Part shown: positions 48,013-61,127 of the stretch, piece by piece
Layout of the letters: each line of letters starts with the position of its first letter
Position numbering within the stretch: the stretch's first letter is position 1
Assembly (NCBI RefSeq): GCF_046630445.1
Contig: NC_092335.1
Span: 5,809,501 to 5,873,500 of the forward strand
DNA length: 64,000 nucleotides
Source of the DNA: Rutidosis leptorrhynchoides
Taxonomy: Eukaryota; Streptophyta; Magnoliopsida; Asterales; Asteraceae
Reading direction: 5' to 3'
The notes under the pieces: generated by a model
The model's input: the letters and a program-made list of their open reading frames with translations, nothing else
Told to the model about the DNA's origin: nothing
Databases searched by the model: none
Translations under genes and position numbers: made by a program

Positions 48013-48705
48013 ATGGACGTTAAGGGTAGACAACCGAATATTTTAGCAGACCTACCAGAGGATATGATTGAGGAAATCTTGTCTAGAGTCGGTCAGAGTT
48101 CATCAGCACATTTAGTTATGGCGAAATTAACTTGTCAAATATTTGAAAGACTTTCCAGAAATGCCTTAGTTTATAAAAGGCTTTCCTTTGATAGGTGGGG
48201 TATATCACATTGGGGAGACCGTAAGTTACGCCGTGTTTTCTTTAAAGCATTAAATGCGGGGAACCCAAATGCAATTTTACGCTACGGGTTAAGAACCTAT
48301 TTTGACTCAACATATCCCAACATAGGATTTCGCGAGTTAGAAAGAGCTTCTAACATGCAACATAAAGAAGCATGTTATACTTACGGGTTAGTGATGTTCG
48401 CTTCTTACCAAAGTGAGAAAAAGAATATCGGGCTACAACTTTTAAATAAAACCTTTCCACAAGTGACGGATTCAGTAGTTGGGGTGAGAAACAAGGTTTT
48501 TAGATTATTACGGGGCTGTTGGACATTACGAAACCCTCGTTCTTTTGACAACATTACAACATGCTGCCTAGCCAATGGTCATAACGGTTATTTTCCACAA
48601 GACCAAGGATAGGAAGTCGTCTTAGTAAAACCGGAATACATGACTTGTTTATGGACTTATGAATTACGTGTTTTTATTTCCTTTGCTGAACAACTTGCGT
48701 ATTAA
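48013..48705 (+). pseudogene. Element A ORF2: F-box protein, late stop
   Basis: Homologue of the B F-box ORF. ATG 48013 is followed by a slightly longer start (MDVKGRQPNIL), the F-box (LPEDMIEEILSRVG, then NALVYKRLSF) and the GNPNAILRYGLRTYF and QHKEACYTYGLVMFAS repeat-like region. A TAG at 48610-48612 stands where B has TGG (Trp); after it the frame stays open for 30 codons to TAA 48703-48705. So roughly 199 of 230 residues would be made. The acceptor-like site TTTTACAG precedes it as in B. Compared with A gag-pol (five stops over about 4.6 kb) this ORF has little damage. Confidence 0.83.
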
Positions 48706-49028
48706 CTAGATTTATCTTCAAAACTGTCCTGTATCAAAGTGTAATATATTTCATGTTATATGTAATATAGCGAAGTTGTAAGTTTGAAGAATATTTGTAT
48801 GTGTTATATTATTATAATCAGTTTTTCATATGGAATTGTAGTAGTTGAATTGTATATTAGCTACTAAGTATGAACTTAACGGGTATGTAGTACCCGAATT
48901 TAAACTTATAAAACGCTAATATGAAGAAAAAGCTTTTATAAATGAGTTCATATTATGCTACGAAATACTATTGACTACTCTTAATATTCTGTATGATTAA
49001 CTCGATTCAGTTGACTATTTTGAAGGAA
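48706..49028 (+). other. ORF2-gag spacer of A
   Basis: No gene. Aligned with 37594-37934 of B, including the mutated PPT-like copy TTAACGGGTATGTAGTACCC at about 48876-48895. Confidence 0.65.
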
Positions 49029-52000
49029 ATGGCACCGACTACTCGGCAAACCATGAATATGAGCGAAGAGGAATTTTGTACTTTTCTTGCTGCAAACATA
49101 GCTGCAGTACAGGCTGCGCTACATACCAACAATAACTCTGAATCTAGCAATGCAGCTAACGGCGCAAGAAATCATGTAGGATGCACCTACAAAGAATTCA
49201 CTGCCTGCAAACCTTTGGAATTTGATGGAACCAAAGGACCAATTGGATTGAAACGGTGGACCGAGAAGGCCGAATCGGTGTTTGCCATAAGTAAGTGTAC
49301 TGAAGAGGACAAAGTTAAGTACGCTACGCATACCTTCACAGGTACTGCGTTAACGTGGTGGAACACCTATCTTGAATAGGTAGGACAAAATGCTGCTTAC
49401 GCACTACCATGGTCGGCATTCAAGCAATTGATGAACGAGCAGTACCGTCCTAGAAACGAAGTCAATAAACTCAAGGCAGAACTTAGAGAGTTACGAACAC
49501 AAGGGTTCGACGTTACCACATATGAACGACGATTCACAGAGTTGTGCCTATTGTGTCAGGGAGCATTCGAAGATGAAGAAGAGAAGATCAACGCGTTTGT
49601 AAAAGGGTTACCAGTAAGGATTCAAGAAGATGTAAGTTCACACGAGCCCGCTTCTATACAGAAGGCAAGTCGAATGGCTCATAAACTCATAAATCAGATT
49701 GAGGGAAGAATTAAAGAGCAGGCGGCCGAAGAAGCCAACACGAAACAACTCAAGAGGAAGTGGGAGGAAAACAGTGACAAGAGTCACCAGTACAACAACA
49801 ACAACAACAATTACAACAATAATCGCAACAATAACCGCAATCCTAACAATAATTACAACAAACATCCCAACAACAACAACAACTACAACAACCGTTTCAA
49901 CAACAATAACAATCCTAACAATAACCTCAATAACAACAACGGCAACAAAAACCAAAAACAGCCATGTCATAGGTGTGAAGAAAATCATCAGGGGTTTTGC
50001 ACGATATTTTGAAACAGGTGTAAAATAAATGGTCATAGCGCGACAAAGTGTGAGGTCTACGGACCAAAGTTTAACAGAACTAAAGGAACAAATAATGTCA
50101 GAACAAGTAATGCCGAAACGAATAGTGTCGGAGCAAGTAATACCAATGCTGTTTGTTATAAATGTGAAAAATCGGGCCACATTATTAGAAATTGCCCGAA
50201 TCAGGGGAATACTAATGGGCAGGGCCGTAGAAGAGTTTTCAATATTAATGCAGCAGAAGCACAGGAAGACCCGGAGCTTGTTACGTGTACGTTTCTTATT
50301 GACGATAAATCTGCTTATATTTTATTTGATTCGGGTGCGGATAGAAGCTATATGAGTAGAGAATTTTGTGCTAAATTAAGTTGCCCATTGACGCCTTTGG
50401 ATAGTAAATTTTTACTCGAATTAGCAAACGGTAAATTAATTTCAGCAGATAATATATGTCGGGAGAGAGAAATTAAACTGGGGGATGAAACGTTTAAAAT
50501 TGATTTAATACCAGTCGAGTTAGGAAGTTTTGATGTAATAATTGGCATGGACTGGTTGAAAAATGTGAGAGCAGAGGTCGTTTGTTACAAAAATGCGATT
50601 TGCATTATGTGTGAAAAAGGAAAACCTTTAATGGTGTATGGAGAAAAGAACAACGCGAAATTAAATCTTATTAGTAGTTTGAAGGCGCAAAAACTAATAA
50701 GAAAAGGTTGTTACGTCATTCTAGCACACATCGAGAAAGTTAAACCTGAAGAAAAGAACATCAGTGCTGTTCCCGTCGCAAAAGAATTTCCCGATGTATT
50801 TTCGAAAGAATTACCGGGATTACCCCCACATCGATCCGTTGAATTTCAAATAGACCTTATACCAGGAGCTGCACCAATAGCTCGTGCTCCATACAGACTT
50901 GCACTCAGCTAAATGAAAGAATTACAAAGTCAGCTACAGGAACTTTTAGAGCGTGGTTTCATTCGACCAAGTACATCACCATGGGGAGCTCATGTTCTGT
51001 TTGTCAAGAAGAAAGATGGTACATTCAGGTTGTGTATCGACTACTGAGAGTTGAACAAACTTACCATCAAGAACCGTTACCCATTATCGAGAATCGACGA
51101 CTTATTTGATCAGCTACAAGGCTCGTCGGTTTATTCGAAGATCGATTTACGTTCTGGATATCACCAAATGCGGGTGAAAGAGGATGACATTCCGAAGACT
51201 GCTTTTAGGACACGTTACGGTCATTACGAGTTTATGGTTATGCCGTTTGGATTGACTAACGCACCAGCTATGTTCATGGACCTCATGAACCGAGTGTGTG
51301 GGCCATATCTTGAAAAGATTGTCATTGTTTTCATCGATGACATACTTATTTACTCAAAGAATGACCAAGAGTACGAAGAACATTTGAGAAAAGTGCTAGA
51401 GTTGTTAAGAAAGGAAAAACTGTACGCTAAGTTTTCAAAGTGTGCATTTTGGTTAGAAGAAGTTCAATTCCTCGGTCACATAGTGAACAAAGAAGGTATT
51501 CAGGTGGATCCAGCAAAGATTGAAATCATTTAAAAGTGGAAAACCCCGAAAACTCCGAAACACATACGCCAATTTTTAGGACTAGCTGGTTACTACAGAA
51601 GGTTCATCCAAGACTTTTCCAGAATAGCAAAACCCTTAACTGCATTGACGCATAAAGGGAGGAAATTTGAATGGAAGGATGAACAAGAAAAAGCGTTTCA
51701 ATTGTTGAAGAAAAAGTTAACTACGGCACCTATATTGTCATTACTTGAAGGGAATGATGATTTTGTGATATATTGTGACGCCTCAAAGCAAGGTCTCGGT
51801 TGTGTATTAATGCAACGAACGAAAGTAATTGCTTATGCGTCTAGACAATTGAAGATTCACGAACAGAATTATACGACGCATGATTTGGAATTAGGCGCGG
51901 TTGTTTTTGCATTAAAGACTTGGAGGTACTACTTATATGGGGTCAAAAGTATTATATATACCGACCACAAAAGTCTTCAACACATATTTAATCAGAAACA

Positions 52001-53615
52001 ATTGAACATGAGGCAGCGCAGGTGGATTGAATTGTTGAATAATTACGACTTTGAGATTCGTTATCACCCAGGGAAGGCAAATGTGGTAGCCGACACCTTG
52101 AGCAGAAAGGACAGAGAACCCATTCGTGTAAAATCTATGAATATAATGATTCACACTAACCTTACTACTCAAATAAAGGAGGCGCAACAAGGAGTTTTAA
52201 AAGAGGGAAACTTAAAGGATGAAATACCTAAAGGATTGGAGAAACATCTTAATATTCGGGAAGACGGAACCCGGTATAGGGCTGAAAGAATTTGGGTACC
52301 AAAATTTGTAGATATGAGAGAAATGGTACTTAGAGAAGCTCATAAAACCAGATACTCAATACATCCTGGAACGGGGAAGATGTACAAGGATCTCAAGAAA
52401 TATTTTTGGTGGCCAGGTATGAAAGCCGACGTTGCTAAATACGTAGGAGAATGTTTGACGTGTTCTAAGGTCAAAGTTGAGCATCAAAAACCATCAGGTC
52501 TACTTCAACAACCCGAAATCCCGGAATGGAAATGGGAAAACATTACCATGGATTTCATCACTAAATTGCCAAGGACTGCAAGTGGTTTTGATACTATTTG
52601 GGTAATAGTTGATCGTCTCACCAAATCAGCACACTTCCTGCTAATAAGAGAAGATGACAAGATGGAGAAGTTAGCACGACTGTATTTGAAGGAAGTCGTC
52701 TCCAGAAATGGAATACCAATCTCTATTATCTCTGATAGGGATGGAAGATTTATTTCACGATTCTGGCAGACATTACAGCAAGCATTAGGAACTCGTCTAG
52801 ACATGAGTACTGCCTATCATCTACAAACTGATGAGGAGAGCGAAAGGACGATACAAACGCTTGAATACATGCTACGAGCATGTGTTATTGATTTCGGAAA
52901 CAGTTGGGATCGACATCTACCGTTAGCAGAATTTTCCTACAACAACAGCTACCATTCAAGCATTGAAATGGAGCCGTTTGAAGCACTTTATGGTAGAAAG
53001 TGCAGGTCTCCGATTTGTTGGAGTGAAGTGGGGGATAGACAGATTACAGGTCCGGAGATAATACAAGAAACTACCGAGAAGATCATCCAAATTCAACAAT
53101 GGTTGAAAACCGCCCAAAGTCGACAAAAGAGCTACGCCGACATTAAAAGAAAAGATATAGAATTTAAAATTGGGGAGATGGTCATGTTTAAAGTTGTACC
53201 TTGGAAAGTCGTTTATTCGATTTGGTAAACGAGGGAAATTAAATCCAAGGTATATTGGACCATTCAAGATTATTGATCGTGTCGGACCAGTAGCTTACCG
53301 ACTTGAGTTACCTCAACAACTCGCAGCTGTACATAACACTTTCCACGTCTCGAATTTGAAGAAATGTTTTGCTAAAGAAGATCTCACTATTCCGTTAGGC
53401 GAAATTCAAATCAACGAAAAACTTCAATTCATCGAAGAACCCGTCGAAATAATGGATCGCGAGATTAAAAGACTTAAGCAAAACAAGATACCAATTATTA
53501 AGGTTCGATGGAATGCTCGTAGAGGACCCGAGTTCACTGGGAATGAGAAGATCAGATGAAGAAGAAATACCCGCACTTATTTCCAGAAGATACGACAACA
53601 CCTCCAACTGCTTAA
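49029..53615 (+). pseudogene. gag-pol: Element A gag-pol (Tekay-like), heavily broken
   Basis: Same domain order as B. ATG 49029 (MAPTTRQT). Stops in frame: TAG 49377 (gag), TGA 50010 (in the knuckle region, replacing a Cys codon), TAA 50910 (before reverse transcriptase), TGA 51045 (reverse transcriptase) and TAA 51531 (end of reverse transcriptase). An extra base near 53205, in the PWK segment after the integrase core, and a lost base near 53537 shift the frame of the tail. Visible intact parts include DSGADRS (protease), VFIDDIL (reverse transcriptase), [11 protein letters not shown] (RNase H) and the long integrase frame 51645-53228, where a His of the STAYHPQTD motif region and neighbours are altered ([15 protein letters not shown]). 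Non-functional. Confidence 0.92.
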
Positions 53616-53650
53616 AATTTCGGGACGAAATTTATTTAACGGGTAAGTAC

Positions 53651-56600
53651 TGTAGTGACCCGAACTTTTCCATGTTTATATATATTAAATGAATTTGATT
53701 TTTACATGATTAAGTGTTTCCAACATGTTAAGAAATCAAACTTGTTAAGAATTAATTATTTGAAATGAGTTTCATGTAGACAATTGACCACCCAAGTTGA
53801 CCGGCGATTCACGAACGTTAAAACTTGTAAACGACATGACGATATATATATGGTTATACATATAGTTAACATGAGATTATGATAAGTAAGTATCTCCATA
53901 AGTATATTAACAATGAGTTATATACATAAAAATGAGACTACTAAGTTAAGAAACTCGAAACGATATATATAACGATTATCGTTATTACAACGTCTTACTA
54001 AATACATATGTATCATATTAAGATATTGATACCCTATATTTAACATGATAAAATGATGATTATATATATCATTAAGTATGTTAACAATGAACTACATATG
54101 TAAAAACAAGACTACTAACTTAAGGATTTCGAAACGAGACATATATGTAACGTTTATCGTTGTAACGACATTTAAATGTATATATATCATATTAAGATAT
54201 ATTAATATGTCATAATATCATGATAATATAATAATTTAACATCTCATTAGATATAATAAACAATGGGTTAACAACATTAAATAAGATCGTTAACTTAAAG
54301 GTTTCAAAACAACACTTGCATGTAACGACTAACGATGACTTAACGACTCAGTTAAAATGTATATACATGTAGTGTATTTAGATGTATTAATATACTTTTG
54401 GAAGACTTCAATACATATATCAAAACACTAATACTTAACAAAAATGGGTACAATTACATTCCCATTCTTTTTTCATCAAGAATTCTAGTCGTATTCATAC
54501 CCGTATTATACACAGCTTCTAGACGTACTTACTGTGGGTATATACCAATAGGAAGTAGCATGGGATTCCACTCTTGATTATTACATGTATGACTAATCAA
54601 TTTTAACTTCTACCATGAACTAGTCAACTAACTAGAACTCCTTTTAACCCCACTCACCACTCACCACTTATCACTCATCATTCACTCCATTTCACTTCCA
54701 ATTCTCTTTCTAATTCTCTCTCAACACACACACACACACACACACACACACTTATGAACGAATTTTTCCAGTAGCTAATCATCATCTTCATCAAAAATTA
54801 CTTCAAGAATCAAGCTATAATCATCTTAGGAAGAACACTTCAAGAACACTTCGAAAATCCTTTCAAGTTTACTAGTTTACATCCAAGCTTTTTAATCCAT
54901 TCCAAGTAATCATCTAAGATCAAGAAACCTTTGTTATTTATAATAGGTTATCTTTCTTATTCAAGGTAATAATCATATTCAAACTTTGATTCAATTTCTA
55001 TAACTATAAACTATCTTAATTCGAGTAAAAATCTTACTTGAACTTGTTTTTGTGTCATGATCCTACTTGAAGAACTTTCAAGCCATCCAAGATCCTTTGA
55101 AGCTAAATCATTTCTTGTCACTTCCAGTAGGTTTACCTACTAAACTTAAGGTAGTAATGATGTTCATAACATCATTCGATTCATACATATAAAACTATCT
55201 TATTCGAAGATTTAAACTTGTAATCACTAGAACATAGTTTAGTTAATGCTAAACTTGTTCGCAAATAAAGTTAATCCTTCTAACTTGACTTCTAAAATCA
55301 ACTAAACACATGTTCTATATCTATATTATATGCTAACTTAATGATTTAAAACCTGGAAACACGAAAAACACCGTAAAACCGGACATACGCCGTGGTAGTA
55401 ACACCGCGGGCTATTTTGGGTTTGATAATTAAAAACTATGATAAACTTTGATTTAAAAGTTGTTCTTCTGGGAAAATTATTTTTCTTATGAACATGAAAC
55501 TATATCCAAAAATCATGGTTAAACTCAAAGTGGAAGTATGTTTTTCAAAATGGTCATCAAGACGTCGTTCTTTCGACTAAAATGACTACCTCTTACAAAA
55601 ACGACTTGTAACTTATATTTCTGACTATAAACCTATACTTTTTCTGTATAGATTCATAAAATAGAGTTCAATATGAAACCATAGCAATTTGATTCACTCA
55701 AAACGGATTTAAAACGAAGAAGTTATGGGTAAAACAAGATTAGATATTTTTTGATTGTTGTAGCTACGGGAAATATTGTAACAATTCTATACAAATCATA
55801 ACTTAACAAACTTATATTGTATTATTCATGTATTCTAATATATATTATGTAATCTTGGGATACCATAGACACGTATACAATGTTTTGACATATCATATCG
55901 ACCCATCTATATAATATATTTTGGAACAACCGTAGACAATCTATATGCAGTAATGTTGGAGTTAGCTATACAGGGTTGAGGTTGATTCCAAAATAATATA
56001 TATAGTTTGAGTTGTGATCTAGCATGAGGCTTGTATACACTGGGTCGTGGATTTATCCAAGATAATTTATATTTATTTATTTCTGTACATCTAACTATGG
56101 ACAACTAGTTGTAGGTTATTAACGAGGACAGCTGACTTAATAAGCTTAAAACATTAAAACGTATTAAAAAATGTTGTAAATATATTTTGAACATACTTTG
56201 ATATATATATGTACATATTTGTATAGGTTCGTGAATCGACCAGTGGCCAAGTCTTACTTCCCGACGAAGTAAAAATCTGTGAAAGTGAGTTATAGTCCCA
56301 CTTTTAAAATCTAATATTTTGGGATGAGAATACATGCAGTTTTATAAATGTTTTACTAAATAGACACAAGTAAATGAAACTACATTATATGAGTGAATGA
56401 TCGAAGCCGAATATGCCCCTTTTGCTTGGTAGCCTAAGAATTAGTAAACCGATCTACTAATTGACGCGAATCCTAAAGATAGATCTATTGGGCCTAAGGA
56501 ACCCCATCCAAAGTACCGGATGCTTTAGTACTTCGAATTCGTTTTTATCATGTCCGAAGGATTTCCCGGAATGATAGGGGATATTTTTATATGCATCTTG

Positions 56601-57114
56601 TTAATGTCGGTTACTAGGTGTTCACCATATGAATGATTTTTATCTCTATGTATGGGATGTATATTGAAATATGAAATCTTGTGGTCTATTATTACGATTT
56701 GATAAATATATAGGTTAAACCTATAACTCACCAACATTTTTGTTGACGTTTTAAGTATGTTTATTCTCAGGTGACTATTAAGAGCTTCCGCTGTTGCATA
56801 CTAAAATAAGGACAAGATTTGGAGTCCATGCTTGTATGATATTGTGTAAAAACTGCATTCAAGAAACTTATTTTTGATGTAATATATTCTTATTGTAAAC
56901 CATTATGTAATGGTCGTGTGTAAACAGTATACTTTAGATTATCATTATTTGATAATCTACGTAATGCTTTTTAAACCTTTATCGATAAAATAAAGGTTAT
57001 GCTTGTTTTAAAAATGAATGCAGTCTTTGAAAAACGTCTCATATAGAGGTCAAAACCTCGCGACGAAATCAATTAATATGGAACGTTTATAATCAATATG
57101 AATGAGACATTTCA
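53651..57114 (+). repeat. Element A 3' LTR
   Basis: 3464 bp, partner of 30487-32695 plus 45797-47043. It has an expanded (CA)n at about 54725-54750 relative to the 5' copy. Stem-loop at 56732-56745 and hairpin at 57046-57059. Confidence 0.94.
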
Positions 57115-57721
57115 CTATGGACCTCGACAAGTCCCATCCGGGTACGGATGCTTTAGTACTTCTAGATTATTATTATTATACAGACGAGAGGTTCTGTTTG
57201 GGGATATTCTATGCATTAAAGTTAAGTCGGTTATCAAGCGTTCACCATATGAATGATTTTTAATTCGCGGGTTACGCGTGTTATTATGTACTCGGGTTAC
57301 GTGTACAATTGAATATCTGAAATCTTGTGGTCTATTAAAATGATGGAAATGAATGTTTATGATAAACTAATGAACTCACCAACCTTTTGGTTGACACTTG
57401 AAAGCATGTTTATTCTCAGGTATGAAAGAAATCTTACGCTGTGCATTTGCTCATTTTAGAGACATTACTTGGAGTCATTCATGGCATATATTTCAAAACA
57501 CGTTGCATTCGAGTCGTTGAGTCCATCAAGAATATTATCAAGTCATTTATAGTTCGGATATATTGTGAAATGGTATGCATGCCGTCAACTTTTGATGTAA
57601 TGAAAGTTTGTCTTTTAAAACGAATGCAATGTTTGTAAAATGTATCATATAGAGGTCAAGAACCTCGCGATGTAACCAAATGTAATGTATTCGTCCAGAT
57701 GAATTAGGACGGATCGTTATA
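57115..57721 (+). repeat. LTR C, last piece
   Basis: The first five bases are the A target copy CTATG. The rest matches the 3' end of solo LTR 1. Stem-loop CAACC-TTTT-GGTTG at 57380-57393 with CTCAGGT after it; hairpin GAGGT-CAAGA-ACCTC at 57652-57666. Confidence 0.88.
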
Positions 57722-57726
57722 TAAAT

Positions 57727-59060
57727 CGGTACTACTACTACTACTAGTACTCCGTATTATTTATCACTGCTGCTCTCGTATCATTTAACCATATGCAAAC
57801 AGTAGTGGGCAAAGAATAAAATAAATAAATAATAAATAAATAATTGGTACTATCTTCTTCACCATTCTTCATTAAACCCAAATCTATTTTTTTTCATCCA
57901 TTTTTCCAATCTTCTTTCACTTTCACCAAGAAAACAATAAAGGAAATTAAGTTTATACTTGAAAAGGCCCCACTTTCACCAAGCAAGTCGTCCTGTAATG
58001 TGCTTGAGGATGAAATGGAGCAGGGCGGCCGAGGGCGGCACCAATGCCATCGGCGCCCTCGGATGAAAGAATTGAGGACACTCCCCATCACGTACCGCTG
58101 TAATTGGTCTTATAAAAGTTATAAAAAAAATTATGTGCGGTTTTCCCGATATGTCGAAAGACATGAACATGTTACTACACATGTTGGTTGTGGGGTGTAT
58201 TTGTATTTGGGACCCTTCAAAGATTTAGGACTTTTTATATCGTTATCTTCAAAGTGTAGATCGTCGACGTCTTAAATCCGAAAGTAAAATAAAAATGTCT
58301 ACTATAAATTGTATGGAGTACTGAACTACGTAATTTTCATATAATTTTTTTTTTTTATAGAAATGCAATATTTTTTTTCTATAAAAATAAAGTCATGAGA
58401 CTTTTACAGATGATTTGTACATTTTTTTATTTAATTAGCTTGTAAAATGTATACTTTGTAATTTTGTCTTATAGGGATGAATACGAATATGCATAATTCG
58501 AAAAACCGATTTTACAACTAATGACAATTATAACTTACAAGTCAATACTATATTTTTATTTAATAAGCATATAAATATAACAAATATAAATATAAATATT
58601 AATATTGTAAGCTATAATTAAATATAGAGGTTTACATTATTTGTTTTTTAACAAGATAAGTGATGCCTCACGTTGTTGCGGCAAGCAAAGAGTTGCAGAA
58701 TAGATCAAAATAGGACGGACTAACCCATCAAGGCATCGAGAACTATTTGAGTATTTGTAGAACATTTTAGCTTTTTTATATGATTATATGATCTTTTAAC
58801 AAATTAGAAGATTGCAAGTCGCAACAATTTCAATTCAAAATGGATAGAGTTTGCCCACTTGAGCTGCTTAAAGCTAACATTTATTAGAAATTGAGTAATG
58901 TTTATTATAGAAGATTTATTTTCGCCCATCTATTTAATTCCAAAACCAATGAACAACTTTACCAAAAAAAAAAAAAAAAAACCAATGAACAAAACAAAAA
59001 AGCCAGTATGTGGTGTGTTAGATGTAAATACATATATCTGACCTAAGAAGTCATCAAACA
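57727..59060. other. Intergenic DNA right of the nested complex
   Basis: No convincing gene. A 9-bp stem CCGAGGGCG/CGCCCTCGG (58029-58037 and 58054-58062) stands out as GC-rich in AT-rich surroundings and may mark a small MITE. The frame at 57844-58275 starts at TTG and shows no domain. An A run at 58964-58981 is flanked by a repeated AACCAATGAAC. Confidence 0.45.
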
Positions 59061-59476
59061 TTATTTTGTACCAGCATGAAACATAAATTTTTCGGATTTC
59101 CTTTTCTTCCTTTCTCCTGAAAAGTAAAGTGGGAAAAATTAATTCACGTTCAGCCGAAAAATATGCAATATAAATGCATTCAAACTATGAATTCGCAAGG
59201 AAAGTCTATGCATCTAACTAACACGTTGTTTTGGATAGAAATATGTTGTCTACCTCTTGATTTATCGAGAAAAACAAAGAAATGAAACCCGTTGTCGTAA
59301 TCCATAAACTGCTCGCCGTCTTCGTGTTTGTAACTGAAATTTAAACAACATATGCAAAACCTAGTTATGGTTCTGAATTCTTCATATGAAATTAGTTTAA
59401 ATATGTAAATCCCTAATTACTCACAGAATCATTATCATATAGGAAACAAAATACACATATACCTCACGTCCAACAT
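59061..59476 (-). CDS. Small three-exon gene or gene remnant
   Basis: On the minus strand three segments join with canonical GT-AG introns and matching phase: 59476-59463 (ATG, 14 nt), 59333-59254 (80 nt) and 59116-59061 (56 nt to TAA), giving 49 residues. The donors are GAG|GTATAT and GAG|GTAGAC; the acceptors are ATTTCAG| and TTTTCAG|. The middle exon reads YKHEDGEQFMDYDNGF then HFFVFLDKSRG, which is clearly protein-like; the end is Lys/Arg-rich. An in-frame TAA precedes the ATG, so this could be a very small protein or the 3' part of a larger gene that lost its 5' half. I do not recognise the family. Confidence 0.4.
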
Positions 59477-61127
59477 TTAAAGATCATGGCGGTGATTTTG
59501 GGCTGGCGTCGCCGTCGTCATCGACTGATGTGTTGGCGACGCAAATAAGCAAGCGGATGCAATCTCTGTTAGTAGGTAATTTACTCGTGGAGTGATGTTT
59601 GTGGTGAAGACCTAATCTACTTTTTTGGCACAAAATCGATCGAGTTTGTGTGGCAGAAATCTACTTTTTTGCATAAAATCTACCTTTTTGCAAAAAATTA
59701 TTCAGGATACGGGAGTAGGCAAGAAATAATTAGGGGCAGGTTCCAAAATATATCCGTTGCCAAGATTGTTAGCCAAATCGATTGAATATCTTTCGAAGGA
59801 GATGAGATCGTGGAATGGATTCAATATGCAGATGGGCCTTTTTTTTTTTTTTTTTTTTTGGGATTTGTTGAAAGGGAGGAAGCAGGCACAAAATGAAAGT
59901 CCTAGAAGCTTTCTTAGCCAATTAAATGTAAGAATGAATTAGCCAATCAGAAGAAAGAAACATTTACGCTATTTAGTATATTGTATATAATATAATAAAG
60001 ATACACGAAAAAAATTGCTCCGTTGTGTTATGAGTCCAACCCCACTAATGGTGAGACTCAAGTATGGGACTCATAGTGTCGGTATATTTGGTGCCCAATT
60101 TCAATTTCATATTTTCCTCTATGTAAAATATTAAATAAATGCCGCTATTTTTTGTAATATCTAACGCCTAACCCCACTTAAAAGCTAAAGGATCAAGCAT
60201 TGGGGGCCACCTAATAAATTTCATATCGATCACACTACATGAGAGTCAAATAATTTTAATCACAAACATTCACAACAAACTAACAATTACCGTTACATAA
60301 TAGAACGTTCAATTGATTGATTTATGATATACTAGCCTTTAAGAGCTCGTGCGTTGCACGGTGACTCTTAATCACACAAATTGTAAACGTAAAATATTAT
60401 ATAAATTAACGGTATGTTCAAGACATACAGACAAGCAATATTGTGGATGTAAGAAACATACCATGTTGAAGATATTTTCTTTCACAACAAACACGTGTAT
60501 TGCACGGCAGCTCTATAAAATAGTATTCGAAAACGTCATTGTCTATGTAATGTACATAATTTAGGAAGACGCTATGAAAACTTACCTAACAACAACAAAA
60601 TCACAAAATATCCAAGAGACCTACATCAAATATCAAAACAATGTGTCATCATACGTCAAAAGTTTCCTTAAATAAGGAATCGGAGAAGGCAAAAGGTAAA
60701 AAAAAAAAAAAAATAAGAATCTACAAATAAGATTTAAACACACCAAAAATAAATAGCCAAAATGAAAAATGATGAATAACATGTAAAGACGTATGAAGAA
60801 CAGTTCTTATGACCCGTTCTGACACCGCCTACCCAAAATACGTATGAAGAACATCGATTCCTTATAGCCATAAAACCGTTTCATCTAGATGCTATTATCC
60901 ATTTTGTGATATGCAACCTGAAGAAAAAAGGGTCTATGAAAAAATTTCTTCTTTCCAAATGCATAGTAATCGATAATCAATACAACGAATGTAAACATCT
61001 TAAAAGTTTTGACCATATCAGCTCGAAAACCTACATACATGGAATAGAAGTTTACCATAAAAAGTTGAAACCCTTTGAACAATTTATACAAACAATGTAT
61101 ACATTGAAGCAATTGATTTTAGACCAG
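59477..61127. other. Intergenic DNA, no supported gene
   Basis: A T run lies at about 59830-59849 and an A run near 60698-60713. Two related motifs, CGTGCGTTGCACGG (about 60348-60361) and CGTGTATTGCACGG (about 60493-60506), resemble short hairpin-forming words often seen at plant transposon ends, possibly Helitron-like. The ORFs at 60349, 60885 and 60906 lack domains; the last runs across the LTR border at 61133. Confidence 0.4.

Larger units (their letters stand above)
30487..57114 (+). mobile_element. Element A: Ty3/gypsy with acidic and F-box ORFs
   Basis: Flanked by a perfect CTATG (30482-30486 and 57115-57119). The 5' LTR is split by element B (30487-32695 and 45797-47043); the 3' LTR is 53651-57114. 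Both start TGTAGTGACCCG and end CATTTCA. The interior order is primer-binding site, ORF1 (acidic), ORF2 (F-box), gag-pol. ORF1 has lost its ATG, ORF2 has one late stop, and gag-pol has five stops and at least two frame changes. The lineage is Tekay/Del-like by the pol sequence. Same family as B but older by damage and by nesting order. Confidence 0.93.
12013..57721 (+). mobile_element. Solo LTR C, split by two nested elements
   Basis: An LTR of the same family as 8073-11806 starts TGTGACGACCCG at 12013 and ends at 57721, flanked by TAAAT (12008-12012 and 57722-57726). It survives as three pieces: 12013-14164, 29358-30486 and 57115-57721, in total about 3.9 kb once the insertions are removed. 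Element E (TSD CTGTT) and element A (TSD CTATG) interrupt it. The joins are continuous: the words either side of A (GATAGATCTATG, then GGACCTCG) match the uninterrupted LTR 1 around 11205. No internal region remains, so C was a solo LTR or became one before being filled. Confidence 0.85.

Noticed and set aside
57844..58275. 143-residue ORF
   Set aside because: Starts at TTG, no domain, low-complexity start and no splice or homology support.
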